DNA from: Dyadobacter fermentans DSM 18053
GTDB taxonomy: Bacteria > Bacteroidota > Bacteroidia > Cytophagales > Spirosomataceae
DNA: 64,000 nt
Reading direction: 5' to 3'
Assembly: GCF_000023125.1 (NCBI RefSeq)
Contig: NC_013037.1
Span: 6,612,501 to 6,676,500 of the forward strand
Shown here piece by piece: positions 42,887-49,353 of the stretch; the first letter of the stretch is position 1, and each line of letters begins with the position of its first letter. Below the pieces are notes generated by a model. The model had not been told where the DNA came from. It did not search any database and was given only the letters and a program-made list of their open reading frames with translations. Made by a program: the position numbers and the translations under genes.

Positions 42887-43329
42887 AAACACAAGCACAG
42901 CTGATTGCAAAGTTTGGCGACCCATACAAGAACCGACTCGGTTTCGAAAGGAAGTGGATGGTGTTTTGGGAAGTTCCCCGGGAGATTACCGAAGCGATTC
43001 CGATGATCCCGAAAAAGATTTACCTGAATTACTACGCGATCGTTCCGCTGGAAGATACCTTCAGGGAGCTTATAGCGAACGGCCTGCACGAAGAAATAAA
43101 AACTTGGGACGGGTGCTTCAATATTCGCAAGAAGCGCGGCAGTTCAGGCATTTCAACGCATGCATGGGGCATTGCCGTCGACCTGAATGCGAACTGGAAC
43201 CCGTTCCGCGGAAAGGTTACCTGGTCGCCGGAATTCCTGGCTGCCTGGCGCCAGAACGGATGGATTTGCGGAGCGGACTGGTCAGAACGGTCAAAGGACG
43301 GGATGCATTTTCAATGGGAAGGATTTTAA
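42883..43329 (+). CDS. Endolysin, M15-type peptidase (VanY/L,D- or D,D-carboxypeptidase-like)
   Basis: 148 aa from ATG 42883. The zinc site of the M15 family is visible as S-T-H-A-W-G-I-A-V-D-L-N (His, Asp) and the late W-S-E-R-S-K-D-G-M-H-F-Q-W (His). It lacks a signal peptide, so it needs the holin encoded directly upstream to reach peptidoglycan. It cleaves peptide cross-links or stems at lysis. Confidence 0.88.
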   Translation: MKTQAQLIAKFGDPYKNRLGFERKWMVFWEVPREITEAIPMIPKKIYLNYYAIVPLEDTFRELIANGLHEEIKTWDGCFNIRKKRGSSGISTHAWGIAVDLNANWNPFRGKVTWSPEFLAAWRQNGWICGADWSERSKDGMHFQWEGF

Positions 43330-43355
43330 CATTCGGTTTAGTTTATCGGTAATCA

Positions 43356-43381
43356 ATAAAAAAGGGGCTTATGGCCCCTGA
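43356..43381 (-). terminator. Convergent terminator at the end of the lysis genes
   Basis: AGGGGC (43363-43368) pairs with GCCCCT (43374-43379). On the minus strand a run of T follows, so it ends leftward transcription (45-aa gene); on the plus strand the tail (GATTTATTC) is weaker but may end the late operon. Confidence 0.65.
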
Positions 43382-43382
43382 T

Positions 43383-43520
43383 TTATTCTACTCTACGAAG
43401 TGGGATGTGATAGTGATAAAATTCAGACGTGCCATTCGCTCGAATTACCTCACAACCCCACATAGGTGTCCAGCAAACTGAATCTCCCCTAAAAAGCAAT
43501 ACTTCATGTTTTCTAGCCAT
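43383..43520 (-). CDS. Possible 45-aa protein
   Basis: Minus-strand frame from ATG 43520: MARKHEVLLFRGDSVCWTPM, then WGCEVIRANGTSEFYHYHIP and LRRVE before TAA. The composition is protein-like and the stop is followed at once by the terminator 43356-43381. No family known. It lies 83 nt after the tRNA-like element on the same strand. Confidence 0.4.
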   Translation of the reverse strand: MARKHEVLLFRGDSVCWTPMWGCEVIRANGTSEFYHYHIPLRRVE

Positions 43521-43602
43521 AATGAGATCGTTTTGTTCACATTAAAAATAAATTTCGAATCAATGGATTGCAAATGTCACATTATTTTTGCTAAAAAGCA
43601 CC

Positions 43603-43693
43603 CGACGCATGAGAGGTTCGAACTCTCGTCTCCCCGGTCATGGCCGAGGATCTTACCTATTCCGTGGGACTACCCATCCATTACGAATGCGCC
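43603..43693 (-). tRNA. Second tRNA-like element, class II-like, abnormal anticodon arm
   Basis: On the minus strand the acceptor GGCGCAT (43693-43687) pairs fully with ATGCGTC (43610-43604, one G-T), and the T arm GAGAG-TTCGAAC-CTCTC (43627-43611) joins it directly. A discriminator G (43603) follows. Between lie 59 nt with GGATGGGTAGTCC, which could be a D arm, and CCTCGG-CCATGA-CCGGGG, like a long variable arm. No five-pair anticodon stem with a seven-base loop was found. It starts 19 nt after the stop of the 235-aa gene. Decayed tRNA or tRNA mimic; the anticodon is not assigned. Confidence 0.45.
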
Positions 43694-43711
43694 GGCGTGC
43701 TGAATATCTTA

Positions 43712-44419
43712 TCAGTTCAAATCTACCAGCACCCACGATTGTTGATCATCTGACGGCTTGAAAGTTGCTATATAAATGGGGCCTGGATTTTTCGGATTTT
43801 CTACCGGAATCTCCACCATAGTTACGCTGTCAGATGGCTTGAATTTTTCAACTTGGCTTTTTGCCAAGTTAATCATTTCCATCCTTACGTCGAGCGTCAA
43901 ATCTAAATTAAGTGGCTTGAAGCTTTGATATTGCAATTTAAGATGTTCCTTATGTTTGATGTAGTAATAAAACATTGCCCTAACAATATTTGACATTTCG
44001 CGCGTGCCGTTGATCCAAGCGGAAATATTCGTACTGTCGAGGCCAGTTTCGTTTTCTATATCTCGAACTTTTATTTTCAATTCAGTCATGTAGTGACGAA
44101 TGAATTCCGGGCTAACATCTTGCGCCGGGGCCGGAACGTAGGGAATTGTATTCACATGTATCTTGACACCACCGGGAAGATTGTTTGATTGAAAAAGCTC
44201 TTTTGTACGTTGGTACAAAGTTTTCCCATCGAGATAGTTACCTGCCGGGCTTTTTTCCTGCCTGGTTTCGACTGTCAAAACATCATCCGTAAAACGTACG
44301 ATCTTAAAGGTAATTCGGGCGTGCCGACGATGCAGCAGTGCTCCATGTTCTAAGTCATTCAATTGTGACTCTGACAGCCGATTTTTCAGCAAGTGAATAT
44401 TTTTAATGATCGTTTCCAT
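43712..44419 (-). CDS. Putative HTH-containing phage protein
   Basis: 235 aa. The middle (about residues 108-145: FIRHYMTELKIKVRDIENETGLDSTNISAWINGTR) has the shape of a Cro/CI-type HTH. The N-terminal half contains RITFKIVRFTDDVLTVETRQ, a beta-rich part. No family is named. It lies among leftward genes of the right arm and may regulate lysogeny or cargo functions. Confidence 0.55.
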   Translation of the reverse strand: METIIKNIHLLKNRLSESQLNDLEHGALLHRRHARITFKIVRFTDDVLTVETRQEKSPAGNYLDGKTLYQRTKELFQSNNLPGGVKIHVNTIPYVPAPAQDVSPEFIRHYMTELKIKVRDIENETGLDSTNISAWINGTREMSNIVRAMFYYYIKHKEHLKLQYQSFKPLNLDLTLDVRMEMINLAKSQVEKFKPSDSVTMVEIPVENPKNPGPIYIATFKPSDDQQSWVLVDLN

Positions 44420-44491
44420 TTTATACGAAGTTTTGAAAAGTGCGATTAGTATTTGACTTATGAGGGAATAGGCCGGTTTCCCGGCCTTTCC

Positions 44492-44863
44492 TTAGAGCTT
44501 AATGTACTTCCCGGTTTCGATGTTGTAGATTGCAATCTGCTTGTTTTCGCGTCCCAGCTTCATCGCCTCGGCTTCTTCCTCTATTATGATCGAGGCGTCG
44601 TAGTAGAACTTGCCTTCGTGCTTCCATCCTCCGACTGCTGCCCCTTTCCTTTGAGCTGTTTCGATCACCTTGCGGAGACCTTCGTCTCCGAAGCTGTCTT
44701 GCGTTTCCGCGAGGGCGATTACCCATCCTTTTGCTGCGTGTTCAAGGCTCGGGAGAAAAACTGTGAAACCTTGTGGGTGTTGGCGAGCGATCTTTTTGAG
44801 CTGTGCAACTAACTTTTCCATATTCTGCTGCCATGTTTCCGTCTGGCTGACGTTTAAGTACAT
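44492..44863 (-). CDS. Conserved Bacteroidota mobile-element protein of unknown function
   Basis: 123 aa from ATG 44863. The motif SFGDEGLRKVIETAQRKGAAVGGW followed by KFYYDASIIIEEEAEAMKLGRENKQIAIYN is known to me from small proteins of Bacteroidota phages and conjugative elements, without a proven function. A terminator-like GGCCGGTTTCCCGGCC sequence follows its stop (about 44470-44486). Confidence 0.6.
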   Translation of the reverse strand: MYLNVSQTETWQQNMEKLVAQLKKIARQHPQGFTVFLPSLEHAAKGWVIALAETQDSFGDEGLRKVIETAQRKGAAVGGWKHEGKFYYDASIIIEEEAEAMKLGRENKQIAIYNIETGKYIKL

Positions 44864-44935
44864 ATCAAAGGTACGGAAAAGATTGTAAATAGCAAGCTTT
44901 TCTATCAATTATATTCATACGAAAAATTATTTTGT

Positions 44936-44973
44936 AAAATGTTGGAATTTTGCCAACATTTTATTTAGCTTTG
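44936..44973 (+). promoter_or_regulatory. Promoter and operator of the HigBA module
   Basis: A perfect 10-bp inverted repeat, AAAATGTTGG (44936-44945) and CCAACATTTT (44953-44962), lies just before TAGCTTTG (44966-44973), a full -7 match. A second palindrome, GTTGGT (44978-44983)/ACCAAC (44990-44995), follows. Both share the half site GTTGG. Antitoxins of this type bind such palindromes and repress their own operon. Confidence 0.65.
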
Positions 44974-45068
44974 TATTGTTGGTCGGAGCACCAACTAAAA
45001 AATAAACCTCTTTCCATGTATGAACGCGATGAAAAACATGAAAATTTTTAACCAAAAGAAGCTCTTAG

Positions 45069-45362
45069 ATGAGATTGATAGGTGCGCAAAAGCTTATCAA
45101 ATTTGCGGCTGAGCACGCAGATGCTGGTAAGCAACTTTCTGCATGGCAGAAAACAGTTAAAGCGGTGGACTGGAATACGTCCGCGGATGTTTTGAATACA
45201 TTCCGTAACGCGAAAATTATCAAGGGTCATAGAGCCCGATTTAAAATTGTAGGTAACAAATACCGACTGATCGTAGAAATAGACTACGAGGCCAAGGTTG
45301 TAGAGGTCCGATTTGTCGGTCCGCATTCCGAATATGACGCAATAGATGCTACTACTGTGTGA
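45069..45362 (+). CDS. higB: HigB-type toxin (mRNA interferase)
   Basis: 97 aa. The HigB_toxin pattern is clear: AWQKTVKAVDWNTSADVLNTF, then a beta part (RARFKIVGNKYRLIVEIDY) and the end VRFVGPHSEYDAIDATTV. The family cleaves mRNA at the ribosome. The toxin gene comes first, as in other hig modules, and its stop overlaps the antitoxin start (TGATG). Inside a prophage it could stabilise the prophage or act against other phages. Confidence 0.87.
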   Translation: MRLIGAQKLIKFAAEHADAGKQLSAWQKTVKAVDWNTSADVLNTFRNAKIIKGHRARFKIVGNKYRLIVEIDYEAKVVEVRFVGPHSEYDAIDATTV

Positions 45363-45778
45363 TGTTCAATGCACTATCTTTTATGGAAAAACAAATAAAT
45401 GATTGGTACCCAATTGTTAGCGAGGCGGAGTATGAAGCTGCAATGTCTCGCTATCAAGTGGTGAAATATGCCCCTGCGGGGACTCAGGAGCATAGAGAAA
45501 AAATGCTTTTGCTTCTTCTTATCGAAGAGTATGAGCAAAAGCATGATAGCCTTCCCGAATTGGATCCCATTGAACTCATCAAATTCCGGATGGAGGATCT
45601 GGGTCTCAAGGCGGCCGCTTTGGCGGAAGTGTATGGTGATCGCGGCACAGTAAGTAAGGTCCTGAATTACAAGCAACCTCTTTCCTTGTCAATGATTAGA
45701 AAGTTCAGCGAGCTTCTGAAAATACCGGCGGAGCTTCTGTTGCCTGAATATAAGCTGAAATCACCCGAAGCGGTTTAA
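45362..45778 (+). CDS. higA: HigA-type antitoxin with Xre-like HTH
   Basis: 138 aa from ATG 45362 (an internal ATG at 45383 gives MEKQIND). The C-terminal HTH (FRMEDLGLKAAALAEVYGDRGTVSKVLNYKQPLSLSMIRKFSELL) is the usual HigA domain, with a helical N-terminus (EHREKMLLLLLIEEYEQKH) as toxin binder. It should neutralise HigB and bind the palindromes upstream of higB. Confidence 0.87.
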   Translation: MFNALSFMEKQINDWYPIVSEAEYEAAMSRYQVVKYAPAGTQEHREKMLLLLLIEEYEQKHDSLPELDPIELIKFRMEDLGLKAAALAEVYGDRGTVSKVLNYKQPLSLSMIRKFSELLKIPAELLLPEYKLKSPEAV

Positions 45779-45816
45779 TGCCGTAGTGCTTCCTCTAATA
45801 TTTTGATGCCAGGTAG

Positions 45817-47202
45817 TTAGTCCTGGCTTTCTTGTTTTCTGGGGATCAGGGCGCTCATGTATACCTGAGTTTGTTCCGCTTCGAACGACCCGAAGTATTT
45901 TTCAGTGGTGGTGACCGAAGCGTGACTCATTGCTCCCGCAATAAATGCCATTGGCGCGCCGGACCGGAGTAGGGTAGTTGCGAAGGAGTGCCGCGCTTCG
46001 TACGTACGCAACTTTATGTCAAGGCCCAGAGCCTCCGATATCTTCGCAAGATTTTTATTCGTTTTCCAAATCACCTGCTTTACGGTCCTCATTTGGCGGT
46101 CAAGGGTCATGCCGTCATCCAGAAATGGGAATAGAAACGCAGACGGGCTTTGGTCATTATTACCCCACCGATCGATTATTTGTAATGACTCAGGCATTAG
46201 TGGTACTCGAACCGTTTTCACATCTTGACGGTTCGAATCCTTCGTTTTTTCTCGAATAAATTCCAGGTGCGCGCCGCCGAGTTTGATGCTGGATCTTCTC
46301 AGGTGACAAATATCCATGAAGTTCATCCCATTGCAGAGGTATGAGAATACCCAGAGATCGCGAGCCATTTCTTGCGATTCTGATTTGCATTCGAAATGAA
46401 AGATTGCTGATATCGCATCCTGGCCGAGAGCCTTCTTTGTGTTCTTCGCTGCCGGAATGATGTATCCCCTTTTGCTGAACGGGTATAGGTCGCGGTCAAG
46501 TATACCAGCGTCGATAGCTTCATTGAATGCCGTGCGTACGTTCCTCAGGTTGATTGAAACAGTTGTAATCGACGCCGGTGTTTCGGGCTTGCCTTTCGCT
46601 TTTGGAGCCTTGCCGAATTTCAGCATCCATTTTTCGTAATCACGGAGGAATGTCTTCGTGACAATCTGCATAGGCAGTTTCGCGGCCTTTTCGGTGGTGA
46701 TTTTCTTGTAGATGACGAATCGCTCCAAGCTCCGGGCGGCGTTTTTTGAGATATTGCCACTGGAAATGTCGCCTTGGTCAGCAAACCTCTGGGCGCGATC
46801 CCGAAGGGCCTGTAATAAGTCGGTCGAGTAGTTGGTTTTCTGTTCCGGCGAATAGTCTCCGTTTACGACCTTCGCAAACAATTCAAAGGTGAAATACTCT
46901 TTAATTTTATTGACCGCAACTTTGCCTCGGTATAGGTAGCCAGGCCGCTCTTCATCGGTAGTCTCATCAATGTATGATGCGCCGTAAATCTTGTTCCATA
47001 AATTCCTCAGGCGCTCATCACGCACCCTTCCAGAAAGCTCGAACCTGTTATTTTTCAGAAACTCAACATCTTTTTGTGGTAGGATGATGCCGGTAGTGAA
47101 CAGCCGTTGCTTACCTTCGTGAAATACGCACCACTTTACAGAGAGGGATTCGGCGGCTATCCCTCGCTTGTCGAAGAAGATAGATACTTTTGGTTCGTTC
47201 AT
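45817..47202 (-). CDS. Tyrosine recombinase (phage integrase)
   Basis: 461 aa. A N-terminal arm-binding region and SAM-like core-binding domain (about residues 120-230) are followed by the catalytic domain. Seen are the beta-2 Lys (FIREKT), the box Y-E-A-R-H-S-F-A-T-T (H-x-x-R-like region), His427 in M-S-H-A-S and the nucleophile Tyr436 in T-E-K-Y-F-G. At the Arg-I position the sequence is NGMNFMDI, without Arg, a variant I know from Bacteroidota integrases. It lies next to attR and points away from it. It catalyses integration in tRNA-Arg. Confidence 0.92.
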   Translation of the reverse strand: MNEPKVSIFFDKRGIAAESLSVKWCVFHEGKQRLFTTGIILPQKDVEFLKNNRFELSGRVRDERLRNLWNKIYGASYIDETTDEERPGYLYRGKVAVNKIKEYFTFELFAKVVNGDYSPEQKTNYSTDLLQALRDRAQRFADQGDISSGNISKNAARSLERFVIYKKITTEKAAKLPMQIVTKTFLRDYEKWMLKFGKAPKAKGKPETPASITTVSINLRNVRTAFNEAIDAGILDRDLYPFSKRGYIIPAAKNTKKALGQDAISAIFHFECKSESQEMARDLWVFSYLCNGMNFMDICHLRRSSIKLGGAHLEFIREKTKDSNRQDVKTVRVPLMPESLQIIDRWGNNDQSPSAFLFPFLDDGMTLDRQMRTVKQVIWKTNKNLAKISEALGLDIKLRTYEARHSFATTLLRSGAPMAFIAGAMSHASVTTTEKYFGSFEAEQTQVYMSALIPRKQESQD

Positions 47203-47218
47203 TGATTTGCTGTTGATA

Positions 47219-47240
47219 GTTGCAATACAAGTTGCAATAC
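47219..47240. promoter_or_regulatory. Candidate integrase arm-type sites, right end
   Basis: GTTGCAATAC at 47219-47228 and 47231-47240, 12 bp apart, in the int leader; a third, inverted copy touches the attR core (47357-47366). They match repeats beside attL (3591-3640). Because they overlap the region before the int start, binding may also repress int. Confidence 0.5.
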
Positions 47241-47361
47241 AAAGTTAATAAATCAACAAATAACAGTTATAATCAAAAAGACAGTGAAATATTGTATGTG
47301 TTTGATTTTGAGGATATATGTGCAATGAAAATGTACAAAAAATATACAAAAAACGGTTATT

Positions 47362-47417
47362 GCAACTGACTTCTAAGCAGTAGGTCTTGTGTTCGAATCA
47401 CAACGGGATCACTTGAA
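47362..47417 (+). repeat. attR: 56-bp direct repeat at the right end of the prophage
   Basis: Second copy of the tRNA-Arg 3' half (see attL), with A at 47369 instead of C. It lacks the acceptor 5' strand and D arm, so it is not a tRNA gene. It is the original host 3' end displaced by integration. Confidence 0.92.
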
Positions 47418-47420
47418 TGT

Positions 47421-47453
47421 TAAGCACTTAGATTTATTTCTAAGTGCTTTTTT
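47421..47453 (+). terminator. Original host terminator of tRNA-Arg
   Basis: TAAGCACTTAG (47421-47431) pairs with CTAAGTGCTT (47440-47449) and runs into T residues. The same stem recurs 158 bp further in the tandem repeat (47579-47611). Confidence 0.7.
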
Positions 47454-47456
47454 GTT

Positions 47457-47569
47457 GTAGCTCAGCTGGATAGAGCAAATGCCCGGGGCGCGCAGCCCGG
47501 GCGGCGATCCGCTTCTAAGCAGTAGGTCTTGTCCGGGCCGCCGGTGCGGTTCGAATCACAACGGGATCA
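47457..47569 (+). pseudogene. Disrupted tRNA-Arg copy 1 with two GC-rich inserts
   Basis: The D arm (TAGCTCAGCTGGATAGAGCA), anticodon loop CTTCTAA, 3' anticodon stem, T loop and 3' acceptor CGGGATC are identical to tRNA-Arg(TCT). The 5' acceptor strand is replaced by the preceding terminator T-run. About 29 GC-rich nt interrupt the anticodon arm (after 47480) and 16 nt split the T stem (47533-47548). The first insert holds GCCCGGG...CCCGGGC, an own seven-pair stem. A cloverleaf cannot form without removal of both inserts. Confidence 0.75.
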
Positions 47570-47614
47570 CTTGAATGTTAAGCACTTAGATTTATTTCTA
47601 AGTGCTTTTTTGTT

Positions 47615-47728
47615 GTAGCTCAGCTGGATAGAGCAAATGCCCGGGGGCGCGCAGCCCGGGCGGCGAGCCGCTTCTAAGCAGTAGGTCTTGTCCGGGCCGC
47701 CGGTGCGGTTCGAATCACAACTGGATCA
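47615..47728 (+). pseudogene. Disrupted tRNA-Arg copy 2 with two GC-rich inserts
   Basis: As copy 1, but with one extra G in insert A, GAGCCG instead of GATCCG at its end, and CTGGATC at the 3' acceptor position. Insert B (16 nt) is unchanged. The conserved inserts in both copies show that they were present before the duplication. Confidence 0.75.
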
Positions 47729-47778
47729 CTTGAAAATCAAGAACTTATGACAAATGTTGTAAGTGTTTTTTTATTGCC

Positions 47779-48172
47779 TTATTTTGAAAAGTGCTGCTGC
47801 CCTTCTGATTCAGTGACTAAGTGTAACTTATTACCACGGATTGCCTCCGCAGTCTCATTAATCAAAATCTTCTCGAAAGCTGTCGATAACGACTGTGTGC
47901 TCAGTGACCCCGTCTTAGGATAGACGGAGGACAAATAGACCGTCTCCTTAGATACGTACGCGTAGAAATAGGCGGAATCCGCCGCGACCGGCCAGGCGCT
48001 TTTTGATGACCTTATTGTCGCCGGTGCCGATGATCACAACACCGTGCATGATCTGCTCCGGCGTTCCCCGGAAGAAGCCGGAGATGAGCGATTCGGTAAT
48101 GGACTTATAGGAATTATTCTTGATCAGTAAATGATACTCCGTTTTGAAGCGCTCCGTGCAGTAGATCCGCAT
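47779..48172 (-). pseudogene. RelE/HigB-like toxin gene broken by a +1 frameshift
   Basis: From ATG 48172 the frame reads 74 codons to a stop at 47948. After GGFR the protein-like sequence moves to the other frame (skip one C near 47972) and continues YFYAYVSKETVYLSSVYPKTG...AFEKILINETAEAI...QQHFSK to TAA 47779. G-G-F-R-x-Y/F and V-Y-L-x-x-V-Y-P-K-T-G are the C-terminal marks of RelE-like toxins. Repaired, it would be about 131 aa. The start directly follows the stop of the upstream gene (TAAATG), a toxin-antitoxin layout. A sequencing error is possible. Confidence 0.65.
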
Positions 48173-48646
48173 TTAAAGGGAAAATAAGCGATTGGCAGAA
48201 TCAACGAAATCTTTATCGGCTGGCCGGGCGAAAAAGTAACGCTCCACATCCCGAATCACCTCGCCAAAGTCGTCTATCCGTTCAACCAGCATATCATAGT
48301 ATTCCTCGGAAACTTCATTGCGTGACTTTCTGGCAACAGTCGACAATAGCTTTTTGACGAATAAAAGTGACCCGATCATGCCATTTATTTTCGGTAGTTC
48401 CGCTTCGGAAACTTGCTGATGCGTCAAGTCTTCCGAGACATAAATCATCGCATCCAAGCCATTTATCAGCATTTCGACAACGTCGACAGGCCCGTACTTT
48501 GGATAGCCTGTGTCGCCTTCGTACCCGTGAAAAATAGTGCGGATGTTGTAGCTGATCTCGTCCAGCCTGGCCCTGGCTTCATCCACCCCGTCTACCGACA
48601 AATTCTCGAAGCTAACCATGTGTATACGTGCTGTTTCAGTTGACAT
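48173..48646 (-). CDS. Putative antitoxin or partner of the RelE-like gene
   Basis: 157 aa from ATG 48646 (an upstream ATG at 48664 is also open). Helical and acidic (VDEARARLDEISYNIRTIFHGYEG; EVSEEYYDMLVERIDDFGEVIRDVERYF). No DNA-binding motif was recognised. Its stop abuts the start of the broken toxin gene, so the two form one transcript; the antitoxin role is inferred from this alone. Confidence 0.55.
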   Translation of the reverse strand: MSTETARIHMVSFENLSVDGVDEARARLDEISYNIRTIFHGYEGDTGYPKYGPVDVVEMLINGLDAMIYVSEDLTHQQVSEAELPKINGMIGSLLFVKKLLSTVARKSRNEVSEEYYDMLVERIDDFGEVIRDVERYFFARPADKDFVDSANRLFSL

Positions 48647-48939
48647 TTCTACCAAGTAACACAAAGCTAAATCTTAAAAATTCATTCCAAAATTTTTTGA
48701 GAACACCTACCCAAAAAATCTACCATTCACACCAATCGCGCGACTTAGGCATTTAAATCAAATGGTTTGTAACACTTACCTTCGAGCGAGTTTTCAGGAT
48801 GGCGGGATCGATCGCTGGCGGAGGTATTGGGTGTGAATGCAGATGAATGTCGTAAGTGCTTTTTATTTTGACCAAAAAAATAAAATTTCACGACTCAAAT
48901 CATCGTTTTGATTCTGTCGGTTACAAAAAATACTAGCCC

Positions 48940-49329
48940 ATGAAATCTCCGTTCGTTTTGGCTGTCTGCATGGCGGCCTTGCTATCGTCTTGCGACAATT
49001 ACCGGGAGGCTGATCCCCTCGATGTCCGGCAGGTGAAAATTACCAATGTGAACAACGATACCCTGATCGCGTTGTCGAATGAGAAACTGGCTCCCACGGT
49101 CAGGGTATCGTTTGCAGAGACTTTAACGGACACGGCGTTGGTCAAAATTGCGACGGATACGGCGTTTTCCAAGCATGGGGCCACGTTTTTGCTTCCCGTT
49201 ATCAATCCGCCCCTCATGAGCATATCCGGCCTTACCGGCGATTCCCTCTTTATTAAATATCAGCCTTACAAGAAGCCGATTTCAGGGGATCTCACGATTG
49301 AACTTACTTTCTTAAATGCAGGGCGCTAG
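48940..49329 (+). CDS. Lipoprotein of unknown function
   Basis: 129 aa with a lipoprotein signal (MKSPFVLAVCMAALLSSC, lipidated Cys18) and a beta-rich body (VKITNVNNDTLIAL...VRVSFAETLTDTALVKI). Single gene, convergent with the efflux operon 24 nt away. The 293-nt gap before it (48647-48939) is A/T-rich and holds no gene I can support. Confidence 0.65.
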   Translation: MKSPFVLAVCMAALLSSCDNYREADPLDVRQVKITNVNNDTLIALSNEKLAPTVRVSFAETLTDTALVKIATDTAFSKHGATFLLPVINPPLMSISGLTGDSLFIKYQPYKKPISGDLTIELTFLNAGR

Positions 49330-49353
49330 AAATAATGTGTTATGTGAGCATTG

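Larger units (their letters stand above)
3499..47417. mobile_element. Complete HK97-type siphovirus prophage integrated in tRNA-Arg
   Basis: About 43.9 kb bounded by attL and attR. It has a full lysogeny, replication, packaging, head, tail, lysis and integration gene set, in the order usual for temperate siphoviruses: leftward repressor, rightward early genes, rightward late genes, leftward integrase at the right end. No structural gene appears broken, so it may be inducible. Cargo genes lie at both ends (3685-5540 and 43383-45778) and at 13688-14404. Confidence 0.95.
47457..47728 (+). repeat. Tandem 158-bp repeat of interrupted tRNA-Arg plus terminator
   Basis: Unit 1 starts at 47457 and unit 2 at 47615. 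Both comprise the D arm, GC insert A, anticodon loop, insert B, T loop, acceptor and terminator; unit 2 has one extra G and a few base changes and ends with a decayed terminator (AAGAACTT...AAGTGTTTTT). Confidence 0.85.

Noticed and set aside
47457..47728. Functional tRNA-Arg genes downstream of attR
   Set aside because: Both copies lack the 5' acceptor strand and are interrupted in two arms; they cannot fold as tRNAs as they stand.
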